From: DASXVX01 sp036504075
Lineage (GTDB): Bacteria > Bacillota > Sulfobacillia > Symbiobacteriales > Symbiobacteriaceae
Assembly: GCA_036504075.1 (NCBI GenBank)
Contig: DASXVX010000067.1
Coordinates: forward strand, 75,881 to 139,880
Length of the DNA: 64,000 nt
Reading direction: 5' to 3'
A program made the position numbers and the translations under genes. Positions 9,676 to 18,410 of the stretch are shown here, one piece after another (within the stretch, counting starts at the first letter, position 1; every line of letters starts with the position of its first letter). The notes beneath the pieces were generated by a model. It made no database searches, was not told the origin of the DNA, and was given only the letters and a program-made list of their open reading frames with translations.

Positions 9676-10283
9676 CCTTGTAAGCCCTCCTTGTATGTAA
9701 CAAACGGTCGTTTGGGTTGAGCAATACATCTCTTGGCGTGGGCTCTCGCTCGTCGGGGTCGGTCGCCCGTCCGGCGGCCGCTCGTCGGTGCGGTGCGACT
9801 CACCTCGGAAATGATTCTCGCCGCCCGTGGCTCTCCGCTCATGGGCAGGCGATGATTGTCGTCGTCGCGGCGAGCCTCCACGGGCTGCTGCGAATCTTGA
9901 ACTTCCGCCCCGATACTCCTCGGACCCCCGGTCGGGCTCCCTTGGCCGACAGGCCCACCACGCCCTGATTCCCCGAGCAGGGCAGGAACGCAGGTCGGTT
10001 TCGCCGCCAAGCAGAAGCCGGAAGACCGAGCCGGGCGGGCGCACCCCCGAAGTGCCGTTCGGAGACTGGGCTTACGGGCGCTTGGCCGATACCCGCGTTA
10101 GCCAATTCCGGCGGTGCGTCCCAATAAGTGCATAGCCGAACAGCGGTTCCGGAATTGTCGCACCCACCAAGAGGCCTAGCGCCCGTTGCCCAGGCTCCGG
10201 GGCAACGAGTGGGGTGCCCCCGACCGGCGGACGTCTGTCCCGCGGCCCAGCGAGCAACGTGCCCCTGACCGGCGGGGCCGTCC
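9676..10283. other. 608-bp intergenic stretch containing the long dispersed repeat
   Basis: No gene supported. Open frames here are short, arginine/proline-rich by-products of high GC, and one is shared with the second repeat copy at 22.2-22.5 kb because the DNA itself is repeated. The part at 10018-10237 is the repeat; 9676-10017 should hold the promoter of the thiolase operon, but no clear -35/-10 pair was identified. Confidence 0.6.
10018..10237 (+). repeat. Long dispersed repeat, copy A (inverted relative to copy B)
   Basis: About 220 bp highly similar, in reverse orientation, to 22220-22455. Shared landmarks include AGTGCCGTTCGGAGACTGGG, CGGGCGCTTGGCCGATACCC, CAGCGGTTCCGGAATTG, and the stretch from AAGAGGCCTAGCGCCCG to GACGTCTG. 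A block of about 20 bases in the middle differs between copies. Neither copy encodes a recognisable protein. Confidence 0.9.
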
Positions 10284-11150
10284 TCACTCCGGAATCTTGC
10301 CGGAGCACAGGCAGAAGACGTAGGGGTAGAACGCTGCCTCCGGGTCCAGGTTGAGCGGGGCCAGCAGGGGCTCTGCCGACTTGGGCAGCCCAATGCTCCA
10401 CGCCTTGCATTCATGGCGGGCCGACTCCCGGGCTGCGTACGCCAGCAGGTCGGCCGCCGCCGCCGGCGTCCCTTCCAGCCGCCGGATCAGCAACCGGCCG
10501 TCGTGAATGTTGTATAGCATCAGGCCTTCCAGCGTCTTTCCGCCCTCCACTACCGCCATCCGCTCCGGGTTCCAGTCGGAATCCCGCAGCGTCTTTACCA
10601 CCCAGGCGCTATAGCTGGAAGCGATGACGCTGCCCAGGGTGCCGGTCTCTTGCTCGTGCCGGAAGCGCAGCACTTTGACCAAGTCCTGTGGGCGGCCTGG
10701 TCTGGCTTTTTTGGGGTCCGGTAATGCTACCGGGTTCAGGCCGTCGTAGACCACCCATTCACCCCGGTTCTCGAAGCCATTCTTTGCCACCGTTTGGTGT
10801 GCCGGGGTGTTCGTCACCTTGCTCAACAGGAAAATGTTCTCGCCGCCCGCTGCCCGCACCTGTTCGACCTGCGCCCGGCAGAGTAGCGTGCCCAGGCCCT
10901 TGCCCTGGTATGACGGGTGGAGCCGCATGGCACTCAGGTAGGCGTCGCCCGGACCCGGGAACTCCACCGAGTGGCAGGCGAACACCTGCCCGGCCTGTTC
11001 AGCTACGAAGAGGCCCGCCGGGGGTTTGACCGTCAGCATGGTATCGAACTCGTCCCGGACCCAATCGTGCGGGTCAAATGCTTCGACAATCGCCGTGACG
11101 GCGTTTCGGTCCGCCGGGGTGGCACGGCGCAGCAGGAACGGGTAGGTCAT
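10284..11150 (-). CDS. GNAT-family N-acetyltransferase
   Basis: A 288-residue protein. The N-terminal half is a GNAT fold with acetyl-CoA pyrophosphate-binding motif A (MRLHPSYQGKGLGTLLCRA, about residues 80-98) and motif B (TNTPAHQTVAKNGFENRGEW). The C-terminal ~140 residues are a second, degenerate GNAT-like half without an obvious RxxGxG/A motif. Start: the ATG at 11150; its ribosome site GGAGAGGTGA contains the stop of the ftsW-like gene, so the two are translationally coupled. Substrate unknown. Confidence 0.8.
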   Translation of the reverse strand: MTYPFLLRRATPADRNAVTAIVEAFDPHDWVRDEFDTMLTVKPPAGLFVAEQAGQVFACHSVEFPGPGDAYLSAMRLHPSYQGKGLGTLLCRAQVEQVRAAGGENIFLLSKVTNTPAHQTVAKNGFENRGEWVVYDGLNPVALPDPKKARPGRPQDLVKVLRFRHEQETGTLGSVIASSYSAWVVKTLRDSDWNPERMAVVEGGKTLEGLMLYNIHDGRLLIRRLEGTPAAAADLLAYAARESARHECKAWSIGLPKSAEPLLAPLNLDPEAAFYPYVFCLCSGKIPE

Positions 11151-11157
11151 GGTGCAA

Positions 11158-12366
11158 TCACCTCTCCAGCACATTTGCGGGTTTTGCGCCGGGACGGGAC
11201 CAGCAACTGAGGCCGATAATAAGGCCCGTTGCCGCCATGAGAGAAAGCAGGGAACTGCCGCCTGCCGAGATAAACGGCAGCGGTACCCCGGTGTTAGGCA
11301 GCGTGCCCGTCACCACGGCAATGTTCAGCCCGGACTGCACCGCAATCCAGGACGTGACGCCCGTGACCACGAGTCCGGTGTACCGGTCCGGCGCCCGCGC
11401 GGCGATGGCGTAGCCACGCCAGGCCAGGAGCGTGAACAGCCAGAGGACCACGACCGACCGCACCAGCCCCATCTCTTCCGCAACGATGGCGAAAATGAAA
11501 TCCGTATCCGGTTCCGGCAGGTGGTTGTCCAGCTTCTGGACCGAGCGACCCAGACCTACGCCCCACCAGCCGCCACGAGCCATGGCCAGCCAGGACTGGG
11601 TTACCTGGTAGCCGCCTTCCATGCGGTACTCCTCCGCCCAGGGGTTCCACCAGGCTTTCAGCCGCTGCTGCTGGTGGCTGGTGTTCCAGGCGAGCCCGGC
11701 CACCATCACGGCGGCGGCTACCGCCAGCGCCAACAGGGCCCGGGTCCGCACCCCGGCGGCGATCAACATGCAGAACGCCGTGCCGGCCAGCACCAGTGCC
11801 GTGCCCAGGTCCGGCTCCAGATAAATGATCCCCGCAAATCCCCCCAGCACCGCCAGGAAAGTCGCCCAGTCGCCCAACTCCATCTTCTGCCCCCGTCGCT
11901 CCAAAAACGCGGCGGCGAACAGAATGAAAGCCAGCTTGGCGAACTCCGACGGCTGGATGTTCGGCAGTCCGGGAATGTGAATCCACCGGTGCGCACCGTT
12001 AATCATGGGGACCAGTGGCTCATGAAAGATCTCCAGGGACAGGAGGGCCAGAAAGGTAAAGAACAGGAGCCAAAGAGTCGCTTTTCGCCAGAAGTGGACG
12101 GGCAGGAATATGCCGGCCAGCATGAAGGGGATACCCAGGGTCAACATCTGCCTGACCGTACTGGAGAACTTTGCGAAGCCGTCGTCCACCGCCGTCGTGC
12201 TGTAAACCATCACCAGGCCGATACTCACCAGCGCCGCAAGCACCAGCAGGTAGGTCAGGTCCGGCATCTGCCGCCGGGGCGCAGGCGGAGGCGGTACTTC
12301 CGGCCGGAGCGCCCGCACGTTGGAATCCCGCTGGGGGTGCGACCGGTCGGGTCGCATGGGTCTCAC
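11158..12366 (-). CDS. FtsW/RodA/SpoVE family peptidoglycan glycosyltransferase
   Basis: A 402-residue SEDS-family membrane protein with about ten helices after a 30-residue cytoplasmic proline/arginine-rich N-terminus. SEDS proteins polymerise lipid II into glycan strands with a partner class B PBP. Family features: GAHRWIHIPGLPNIQPSEFAKLA (loop with conserved W and QPSE), LEPDLGTALV with the essential aspartate, and C-terminal TGTLPNTGVPLPFISAGGSSLLS. Whether it serves division, elongation or sporulation cannot be told; the murA gene upstream supports a cell-wall role. The start could also be the Met three codons in. Confidence 0.9.
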   Translation of the reverse strand: MRPMRPDRSHPQRDSNVRALRPEVPPPPAPRRQMPDLTYLLVLAALVSIGLVMVYSTTAVDDGFAKFSSTVRQMLTLGIPFMLAGIFLPVHFWRKATLWLLFFTFLALLSLEIFHEPLVPMINGAHRWIHIPGLPNIQPSEFAKLAFILFAAAFLERRGQKMELGDWATFLAVLGGFAGIIYLEPDLGTALVLAGTAFCMLIAAGVRTRALLALAVAAAVMVAGLAWNTSHQQQRLKAWWNPWAEEYRMEGGYQVTQSWLAMARGGWWGVGLGRSVQKLDNHLPEPDTDFIFAIVAEEMGLVRSVVVLWLFTLLAWRGYAIAARAPDRYTGLVVTGVTSWIAVQSGLNIAVVTGTLPNTGVPLPFISAGGSSLLSLMAATGLIIGLSCWSRPGAKPANVLER

Positions 12367-12484
12367 GGAGTTCCCTTCCTTTCGGTACGAGCGATTTTCT
12401 CACCGACTAACCTATCGGTTTCGTTATCGATGACCATTCTTAACTTGGTCATCGGCGGCGTTTTCCCTGCCGGACCGGTGAAAT

Positions 12485-12557
12485 AGTTGCCTCCCGCCTT
12501 TTGCTCCGCAAAAGTCTGCCGGCCGCTCCGGCGGCTGGCGGAGTCAGTCGCGAAAAG
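12485..12557. repeat. Structured intergenic repeat, copy 2
   Basis: About 73 bp matching copy 1 at 5540-5643 almost base for base over AGTTGCCTCCCGCC to AGTCAGTCGCGAAAA, but with a single GCCGGCCGCTCCGGC core and a shortened final stem. As at copy 1, it lies immediately downstream (minus strand) of a terminator hairpin. Confidence 0.85.
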
Positions 12558-12590
12558 ACCGCCCCGGGTTTACACCCGAGGCGGTTATTT
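12552..12590 (-). terminator. Terminator of murA
   Basis: A 12-base stem ACCGCCCCGGGT / ACCCGAGGCGGT (one mismatch) with a 4-base loop, followed on the minus strand by CTTTTCGCG. It lies directly after the murA stop; the plus-strand side (TATTTT) could also terminate. Confidence 0.75.
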
Positions 12591-12596
12591 TCGCCC

Positions 12597-13874
12597 TCAT
12601 ACGTTGTTTTCCGGTACGAGGATCCGGCGGACGTCGGCGCCCAGGGACTTGAGCTTGTCTTCCAGCCGGTGGTAGCCCCGGTCCAGATACTGCAGACCAC
12701 CCAGCTCCGTGACCCCTTCCGCCGCCAGGCCGGCGCAGAGGAGAGCCGCCCCGCCCCGGATATCCCGGGCCTCGATCGGCGCGCCGGTGAAGCGCTCTAC
12801 ACCCCGAATGATCGCGGTGTTCCGATCGACTTTAATATTGGCGCCTAACCGGATCAGTTCGTTTACAAAGCCAAACCGGTTCTCAAAAATCGTCTCCTGC
12901 ACCACGGCAATGCCATCGCCCAGGCCCATGAGTGCAACCCAGGGGGACTGCAGGTCAGTCGGGAACCCCGGATGCACCTGGGTCTCCACGTCAACCGAGT
13001 GGATCGGCCGCCGGGCGATCACCCGCACGTAATCCTCCTGCTCCTCCACCTCTTGCCCCGCCTCACGAATCTTCGCGATGACCGTCGAGAGGTGCTCCGG
13101 AATGCAGTTCTCCACCCGGACGTCGCCGCCGGTGGTTGCCGCCATGACCAGGTAGGTACCCGCTTCGATCCGGTCAGGGATTACCTCATGGCGGCAGCCG
13201 TGCAGCCGCTCGACCCCTTCGACGCGAATCGTGTTGGTGCCGGCACCGCGAATCTTGCCACCCATGCGGTTGATGTAGTTGGCCAGGTCGACAATTTCCG
13301 GCTCACAGGCCGCGTTCTCCAGCACCGTCGTGCCCGGCGCCAACGACGCCGTAATCATCATGTTGACCGTGGTGCCCACGCTGGCCCGGTCGACATAGAA
13401 GCGGTTGCCCTGCAAGCTCACGTGGGACGCAACCATGGCGCCCCGCTCCACGATAACGTCGGCCCCTAGCGCCTTGAAGCCCTTGAGATGAAAATCCACC
13501 GGCCGGGCGCCGATTTCGCAACCGCCTGGGCAGGCGACTTCGCCCTTGCCCAGGCGGGCCAACAGTATGCCCATCACATAAGTGCTGCCCCGAAGTTTCC
13601 GGGCGATGTTGTACGGGGCGATGTGGTTCGTCAGTTCTTGCGCCTGCACCCGCAGGGTCGTCTCCTCCAGCCACTCCAGTTGGCAGCCGAGGTCCTTCAG
13701 GATCTGACAGAGATGCTGGATATCGCTGTTGTTTGGTACGTTATCCAGTATCGATTCGCCCTCACACGCCAGTGCGGCAGCGGCAACAATAGGCAGAGCG
13801 CTGTTCTTGGCCCCTCCGATGGTGACCGTCCCGGCCAGGGGGCGACCGCCACGGATGACAAATTTCGCCGCCAC
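12597..13874 (-). CDS. murA: UDP-N-acetylglucosamine 1-carboxyvinyltransferase MurA
   Basis: A 425-residue enolpyruvyl transferase catalysing the first committed step of peptidoglycan synthesis (PEP transfer to UDP-GlcNAc). The N-terminus GGRPLAGTVTIGGAKNSALP is the substrate-binding motif with the conserved Lys-Asn. The flexible loop CPGGCEIGARPVDFHLKG carries the catalytic cysteine that fosfomycin alkylates, so this enzyme should be of the sensitive Cys type. Later motifs PDRIEAGTYL and the C-terminal DIRGGAALLCAGLAAEG are also present. Followed by a strong terminator; upstream lies guaB in the same direction with its own terminator. Confidence 0.96.
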   Translation of the reverse strand: MAAKFVIRGGRPLAGTVTIGGAKNSALPIVAAAALACEGESILDNVPNNSDIQHLCQILKDLGCQLEWLEETTLRVQAQELTNHIAPYNIARKLRGSTYVMGILLARLGKGEVACPGGCEIGARPVDFHLKGFKALGADVIVERGAMVASHVSLQGNRFYVDRASVGTTVNMMITASLAPGTTVLENAACEPEIVDLANYINRMGGKIRGAGTNTIRVEGVERLHGCRHEVIPDRIEAGTYLVMAATTGGDVRVENCIPEHLSTVIAKIREAGQEVEEQEDYVRVIARRPIHSVDVETQVHPGFPTDLQSPWVALMGLGDGIAVVQETIFENRFGFVNELIRLGANIKVDRNTAIIRGVERFTGAPIEARDIRGGAALLCAGLAAEGVTELGGLQYLDRGYHRLEDKLKSLGADVRRILVPENNV

Positions 13875-13990
13875 TCTTGCGTCTCCCCCTTACAATTGAG
13901 GGTTCTGGAGCCATGTGCCCGAAGCTTCGGACAAGGAAGTCCACATGACACTCTAACAGAATCAGCCGCCCCCGTCCAGCCTGAAAAGAA

Positions 13991-14017
13991 ATCCGGACAG
14001 GAATTACCTGTCCGGAT
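13991..14017 (-). terminator. Terminator of guaB
   Basis: Perfect 11-bp stem ATCCGGACAGG / CCTGTCCGGAT with a 5-base loop, followed on the minus strand by TTCTTTTC. It lies 21 bases after the guaB stop. Confidence 0.85.
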
Positions 14018-14038
14018 GAAATAAATCCTGGACGCAAC

Positions 14039-15499
14039 TTAGAAACCACTGTAGTTGGGCGCTTCTTTGGTGATGGAAATATCGTGCGGATGGCTTTCCC
14101 GCAGGCCCGCCGCTGTCATCCGCCGGAACTTGCCGTTCTGGCGGAGGTCCTCGATCGTCGGCGTCCCGCAATAGCCCATACCGGACCGCAGGCCGCCCAC
14201 CATCTGAAAGACCGTCTCCGAGAGCGGACCCTTGTAGGGGACGCGACCTTCAATCCCTTCCGGCACCAGCTTGGGCGCATCTTCCTGGAAGTACCGGTCG
14301 CCCGAACCCTGCTTCATGGCGCCCATGGAGCCCATGCCCCGGTAGACCTTGTACGAGCGGCCCTGATAGATCTCCATATCGCCCGGCGACTCGTCGGTGC
14401 CGGCAAACAAGGAGCCAATCATGACGGAACTGGCGCCCGCCGCGATCGCCTTGGTGATGTCGCCGGAATACTTGATGCCGCCGTCGGCGATGATCGGGGT
14501 ATCCGTCGCCTTTGCCGCCCGGCTGCATTCGAAAATGGCCGTGATCTGCGGCACGCCAATGCCGGCGACCACGCGCGTGGTACAGATGGAGCCAGGCCCG
14601 ATGCCGACCTTCACCGCGTCGGCCCCCACCTCGATCAGGTCCCGGCAGCCTTCGAACGTGGCCACATTGCCGCCAATCACCTGCAGGTTCGGGAAGTTCC
14701 GCTTCAGATCCCGGAGCGCGTCCAGGATGCCCTTGGAATGGCCGTGGGCGCTGTCCAGTACCACGATATCGACCCCCGCATCCACGAGGGCACCGGCCCG
14801 CTCCATGAGGTCCTGGGCGACGCCCAGCGCGGCGCCGCAGAGCAACCGGCCCCGGTGATCCTTCGCGGAGTTCGGGTACTTTTTGGCCTTTTCGATGTCC
14901 TTGATGGTGAGCAGCCCCTTGAGCACGCCGTGCTCGTCCACCAGCGGCAGCTTCTCCACCTTCCGCCGCCGCAGAATCTCCCGGGCCTGCTCCAGGTTGG
15001 TCCCCACGGGGGCGGTGATCAGGTTTTCCTTGGTCATAATGTTGGCGACCGGCTGGTTCCAGTTGTCCTCGAACCGCAGGTCCCGGTTCGTGAGAATGCC
15101 CACCAACTTCCGGGTGCCACGCTCCACGACCGGGGCGCCGGAAATGCGGTAGCGGGACATGAGCGCCAGCGCCCGGTCGACCATGTCGTCCGGGTGGACG
15201 AAGATCGGGTCCGCAATGACCCCGTGCTCGGACCGCTTCACCTTGTCCACTTCGTCCGCCTGCTGCTGAATCGCCATCGACTTGTGGATGATACCGACTC
15301 CGCCCTCACGTGCCATGGCAATCGCCATGCGGGCTTCGGTCACCGTATCCATGGCGGAAGAGATGAGCGGAACGTTGATCCGGAGCGTTTTCGTGAGCCG
15401 GGTCGAGACATCCACATCCCGAGGCAGGACCTCCGACCGGGCGGGCATCAGGAGCACGTCGTCGAACGTGAGTGCTTCCGGCCCGAACTTCTCGTCCAT
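14039..15499 (-). CDS. guaB: Inosine-5'-monophosphate dehydrogenase GuaB
   Basis: A 486-residue NAD-dependent enzyme oxidising IMP to XMP, the rate-limiting step to GMP. The N-terminus (FGPEALTFDDVLLMPARS) is typical. Two CBS domains span about residues 92-205 (VHPDDMVDRALALM; AREILRRRKVEKLPLVDEHG). The catalytic cysteine is in GIGPGSICTTRVV, and the flap has the Arg-Tyr dyad region. The ATG at 15499 has ribosome site GCGGAGG; a longer open frame reaches back through the promoter and is not used. Expressed from a strong promoter just upstream. Confidence 0.97.
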   Translation of the reverse strand: MDEKFGPEALTFDDVLLMPARSEVLPRDVDVSTRLTKTLRINVPLISSAMDTVTEARMAIAMAREGGVGIIHKSMAIQQQADEVDKVKRSEHGVIADPIFVHPDDMVDRALALMSRYRISGAPVVERGTRKLVGILTNRDLRFEDNWNQPVANIMTKENLITAPVGTNLEQAREILRRRKVEKLPLVDEHGVLKGLLTIKDIEKAKKYPNSAKDHRGRLLCGAALGVAQDLMERAGALVDAGVDIVVLDSAHGHSKGILDALRDLKRNFPNLQVIGGNVATFEGCRDLIEVGADAVKVGIGPGSICTTRVVAGIGVPQITAIFECSRAAKATDTPIIADGGIKYSGDITKAIAAGASSVMIGSLFAGTDESPGDMEIYQGRSYKVYRGMGSMGAMKQGSGDRYFQEDAPKLVPEGIEGRVPYKGPLSETVFQMVGGLRSGMGYCGTPTIEDLRQNGKFRRMTAAGLRESHPHDISITKEAPNYSGF

Positions 15500-15568
15500 T
15501 GGCTTTACCTCCGCATTTTCTAGGACAGACTTAGCGTGTCGTTCCAGTCCGTCCCGAAGGTTTCCGGA

Positions 15569-15597
15569 ATTATACCATGCTGCCCAGATCGGGTCAA
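15569..15597 (-). promoter_or_regulatory. Sigma-A promoter of guaB
   Basis: On the minus strand TTGACC, a 17-base spacer and TATAAT, ending 70 bases before the guaB ATG. This matches the housekeeping consensus in 11 of 12 positions. Confidence 0.82.
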
Positions 15598-15676
15598 CCA
15601 CCCGTTTGGCTTGTCCCCGGTAGTATGGCAATCTGGGAATCTGGCAAACGCTAACCAACACCCGGAGGTGAGCAAG

Positions 15677-15913
15677 ATGACCGAAAATGAGCAGATTCGG
15701 ACCCCCGAGGAAATGGCCTCCCAACAGATCAACGCCACAAATCCCGGTCGGCTGGCAACGCAGAACGCCGCCCGGGGCGGGATTGCCGATGTGGGAGCCG
15801 CAGCGGAGGAACTGGAGGATCAAAGCGGGGAGTTTCTGCAACTCATGTACGAGCAGTCGTCCGAGTTAGATACAGTGGACCGGATCCAAAAGTCCAAGCA
15901 GCCGCGGGACTAG
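15677..15913 (+). CDS. Small acidic protein of unknown function
   Basis: A 78-residue hydrophilic protein (MTENEQIRTPEEMASQ...) rich in Glu, Gln and Ala, with a predicted helical C-terminal half and no cysteine, signal peptide or membrane segment. The ATG has an excellent ribosome site (GGAGGTGAGCAAG) and the gene is followed 6 bases after its stop by a strong terminator, so it is a real single-gene transcription unit. It is divergent from guaB, sharing the 177-bp gap. No family recognised; the composition resembles small spore or stress proteins only superficially. Confidence 0.75.
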   Translation: MTENEQIRTPEEMASQQINATNPGRLATQNAARGGIADVGAAAEELEDQSGEFLQLMYEQSSELDTVDRIQKSKQPRD

Positions 15914-15919
15914 CGTAGG

Positions 15920-15946
15920 ACCCGACCGGGACCCGGTCGGGTTTTT
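15920..15946 (+). terminator. Terminator of the small acidic protein gene
   Basis: Stem ACCCGACC / GGTCGGGT with loop GGGACCC followed by TTTTT. Confidence 0.85.
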
Positions 15947-15961
15947 CTATGTCATAGGGGA

Positions 15962-15984
15962 TTGAATAAGGTGACTTTATTCAA
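15962..15984. promoter_or_regulatory. Inverted repeat upstream of the radical SAM gene
   Basis: TTGAATAA, a 7-base spacer, TTATTCAA: a perfect 8-bp inverted repeat in AT-rich DNA about 130 bases before the radical SAM start. It has no T-run, so an operator or promoter element is likelier than a terminator. Confidence 0.4.
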
Positions 15985-16111
15985 AACGGATTGAAATTAT
16001 AACGATAATCTAAAGGTATCCAGGGCTGAACACTCGAAATCGTGAAAGCCGTAACACCCAGTTGACCACGTGGTTTCGCCATTGGTTTCTCGATTGAAAG
16101 GGGCCCTGCAG

Positions 16112-17932
16112 TTGGCCGTCTTTACGCACTGCGACGTCATGTTCTTGCATGCGCCCAGCGTTTACGACTTCCGCAAAGATACAATTCTGTTCGGTCCCGT
16201 CGGGGACGTGGTACCGTCCTCTTCGGTCTTTGAGATGTACCCGGTGGGCATCACCAGCATCGCCGAGCGGCTGGAACGGGCCGGCTACAACGTGCGGTTG
16301 GTCAATGTGGCCTACCGCATGCTCAAGAACCCCCAGTACGACCCGGAGGAGCAAATCCGCAAGGCCAATCCCCACCTGTGGGCCATCGATCTGCACTGGA
16401 TGCCCCACGCGCACGGCGCCCTCTCGCTGGCCGCGCTGATCAAGAAGCATCACCCGAATGCGCCGGTGCTCATGGGCGGCCTCTCCGCCTCCTACTATCA
16501 CGCCGAGTTGATCCACAACCCCAACGTCGACCTGATTGTGCGGGGCGATTCCACCGAAGAGCCGGTGGCGGAACTGTTCCGGCGACTGCGGGCCGGGCTG
16601 CCCCTGGAGGGCGTGCCGAACCTGACCTGGAAGCGGCCGAACGGCACCCCGGTCTTCAACCCGTTGACCTATGTACCGGCCAACCTGGACTATGCGGACC
16701 TGCCGGCCTACCGGTACGTGATCCGCTCGGTCTTCAAGTACTGGAACCTGCAGAATATCGTGCCGTACCTCAAGTGGCTGGAGTCGCCCATGACCGCCCT
16801 GCTGGTGTCCCGGGGCTGTATCAACAACTGCTCGATCTGTGGCGGGAGCAAGACCGCCTATAAGAAAATCTGCAACCGGGAGCGGCCGGCTTTCCGGTCG
16901 CCGGAAAAGCTGGCGGAGTCGGTCAAGTTCATCAGCCGGTTCAGCCGGGCGCCCATCTTTATCGTGCACGACCTGCGGATGGGTGGGCTCGATTCTGCCC
17001 GCCAGACGCTCAAACGATTGCACGACCTGCGGGTGGAGAACGAAATCGTCCTGGAAGTCTTCGCACCCGGCGATGACGCTTACTTCGCCGAGGTCCACCT
17101 GGCGCTCCCGCTGTATAGCCTGGAGATGACCCTGGAGAGCCACGACGAGAACTTGCGCCGGATCAACGGCAAGCTCCCGGTCTCGAACGCCGAGATCGAA
17201 GCCACCATTGCGGCTGCGTTCGCCAACGGCTGCCAGCGGCTGGACATTTACTTCATGGTGGGCATTCCGTTCCAGACGCCCGACTCGGTCATGGCCTCCA
17301 TGGATTACGCCCGGACGCTCCTGGAGCGGTTTGGCCAGGCGGGCAAGCTCCGGATCTACGTCGCACCGCTGGCCCCGTTCCTGGACCCCGGCAGCCCGGC
17401 CTTCGAGGACCCGGAGCGGTTCGGCTACCGGTTGCGGGCCCGGACGCTGGAGGAGCATCGGCAGCGGCTCACCCGCCCCACATGGGCGCAGATTCTGAAC
17501 TATGAGTCGCTCTCCATGCCGCCGGAAGTTCTGGTGGAGACGACATACGAGGCGACGGCCCGCCTGACCCGCATCAAAGCTGACCTGGGGCTGATGCCCA
17601 CCGCAGCGGCCGAGAAGACCCTGGAGTTGATCGAGAAGGCCCGGAGCCTCATGCGCCGAATGGAAGCCGCCGACGCCCTGCCCACCGCCGAACGGGAGGC
17701 CGCCATGGCCGCCCTGCATGAAGAGGCCGGTCGGGTCAACGGCCGCCGGCTTTATGCCCAGGAGGAGTTCGTCAAGTGGACCAAGCCACGGCAGCTACGG
17801 CTGCTGGGACTCATGGGGCTCATGGTGGAGCTGTTCTTTGAGGAACTCAAGCTGGCCTGGCTGCGGCTGGTCAAGCGCCGGTACCAGTGGCCGTCGGAGG
17901 AGGCAGAAGAACTGCGGGAAGCCGCCGACTGA
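16112..17932 (+). CDS. B12-binding domain/radical SAM protein (Ta0216-like family)
   Basis: About 606 residues. The N-terminal ~190 residues match a cobalamin-binding-like domain (LHAPSVYDFR, YPVGITSIAERLERAGY, then VLMGGLSASYYH and VRGDSTEEP). The central radical SAM core has CINNCSIC (CX3CX2C) for the [4Fe-4S] cluster at about residue 235. The C-terminal ~100 residues are a charged helical tail. It resembles the TIGR04190/Ta0216 family of unknown reaction; relatives do methyl transfers or rearrangements. Start is uncertain: TTG at 16112 has GAAAGGGG upstream; GTG at 16070 or ATG at 16139 are alternatives. A single gene between a possible operator and a bidirectional terminator. Confidence 0.82.
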   Translation: MAVFTHCDVMFLHAPSVYDFRKDTILFGPVGDVVPSSSVFEMYPVGITSIAERLERAGYNVRLVNVAYRMLKNPQYDPEEQIRKANPHLWAIDLHWMPHAHGALSLAALIKKHHPNAPVLMGGLSASYYHAELIHNPNVDLIVRGDSTEEPVAELFRRLRAGLPLEGVPNLTWKRPNGTPVFNPLTYVPANLDYADLPAYRYVIRSVFKYWNLQNIVPYLKWLESPMTALLVSRGCINNCSICGGSKTAYKKICNRERPAFRSPEKLAESVKFISRFSRAPIFIVHDLRMGGLDSARQTLKRLHDLRVENEIVLEVFAPGDDAYFAEVHLALPLYSLEMTLESHDENLRRINGKLPVSNAEIEATIAAAFANGCQRLDIYFMVGIPFQTPDSVMASMDYARTLLERFGQAGKLRIYVAPLAPFLDPGSPAFEDPERFGYRLRARTLEEHRQRLTRPTWAQILNYESLSMPPEVLVETTYEATARLTRIKADLGLMPTAAAEKTLELIEKARSLMRRMEAADALPTAEREAAMAALHEEAGRVNGRRLYAQEEFVKWTKPRQLRLLGLMGLMVELFFEELKLAWLRLVKRRYQWPSEEAEELREAAD

Positions 17933-17946
17933 AACGACATACCAAA

Positions 17947-17982
17947 GCGGCCGGGCTTTCTGTCGAAAGAAAGCCCGGCCGC
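17947..17982. terminator. Bidirectional terminator between the radical SAM gene and ridA
   Basis: Perfect 14-bp stem GCGGCCGGGCTTTC / GAAAGCCCGGCCGC with an 8-base loop, between converging genes. Confidence 0.7.
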
Positions 17983-18005
17983 CTGCTGCTGGATCGGGAA
18001 ACTTG

Positions 18006-18395
18006 CTAGCCCTGAGGCGCCAGCGCGATCACGTCGATTTCCACGCCGAAGTCACCGGGCAGGCCGGACTGGACCGTCGTCCGGGCCGGGTAGGGCTCCG
18101 GGAAGTACTCCTTGTAGACTTGGTTGTATGCGGCGAAGTCCTTCATATCCGCCAGGTGGGCGTTTACTTTGACCACGTCGGCCATGGTGCTGCCGGCCGC
18201 GGCCAGAATGCTGCGGATGTTCTCCAGCACCTGCCGGGTCTGGACTTTGATGTCGCCCTCCACCGTGTCCCGGGTGCCGGGGAGCTTGGGCGACTGGCCG
18301 CTGACGAAGACGAAACCGCCGGCAACGATGGCCGGCGTGTACGGACCCGCCGGAAGCGGAGCGCCGGCCGGATTAACGGGAAGCTTGCGTGTCAT
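18006..18395 (-). CDS. RidA/YjgF/TdcF family enamine-imine deaminase
   Basis: A 129-residue trimeric-type protein that hydrolyses reactive 2-aminoacrylate and related imines formed by PLP enzymes. Family signatures: GPYTPAI near the N-terminus, VSGQSPKLPGT, QVLENIRSILAAAGSTMADVVKVNAHLADM and, near the C-terminus, PARTTVQSGLPGDFGVEIDVIA, whose arginine binds the substrate carboxylate. Full length for the family. Followed by a bidirectional terminator; 15 bases after the hydrolase stop upstream, so probably co-transcribed with it. Confidence 0.93.
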   Translation of the reverse strand: MTRKLPVNPAGAPLPAGPYTPAIVAGGFVFVSGQSPKLPGTRDTVEGDIKVQTRQVLENIRSILAAAGSTMADVVKVNAHLADMKDFAAYNQVYKEYFPEPYPARTTVQSGLPGDFGVEIDVIALAPQG

Positions 18396-18410
18396 AAGCG
18401 ATGTCTCCTC

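Noticed and set aside
10021..10240. Short protein shared by both long-repeat copies
   Set aside because: The similarity is at the DNA level over the whole repeat, the peptide is Arg/Pro-rich and has no ribosome site.
16010..17719. Open frame of about 570 codons on the minus strand
   Set aside because: Antisense to the radical SAM gene with its clear CX3CX2C motif.
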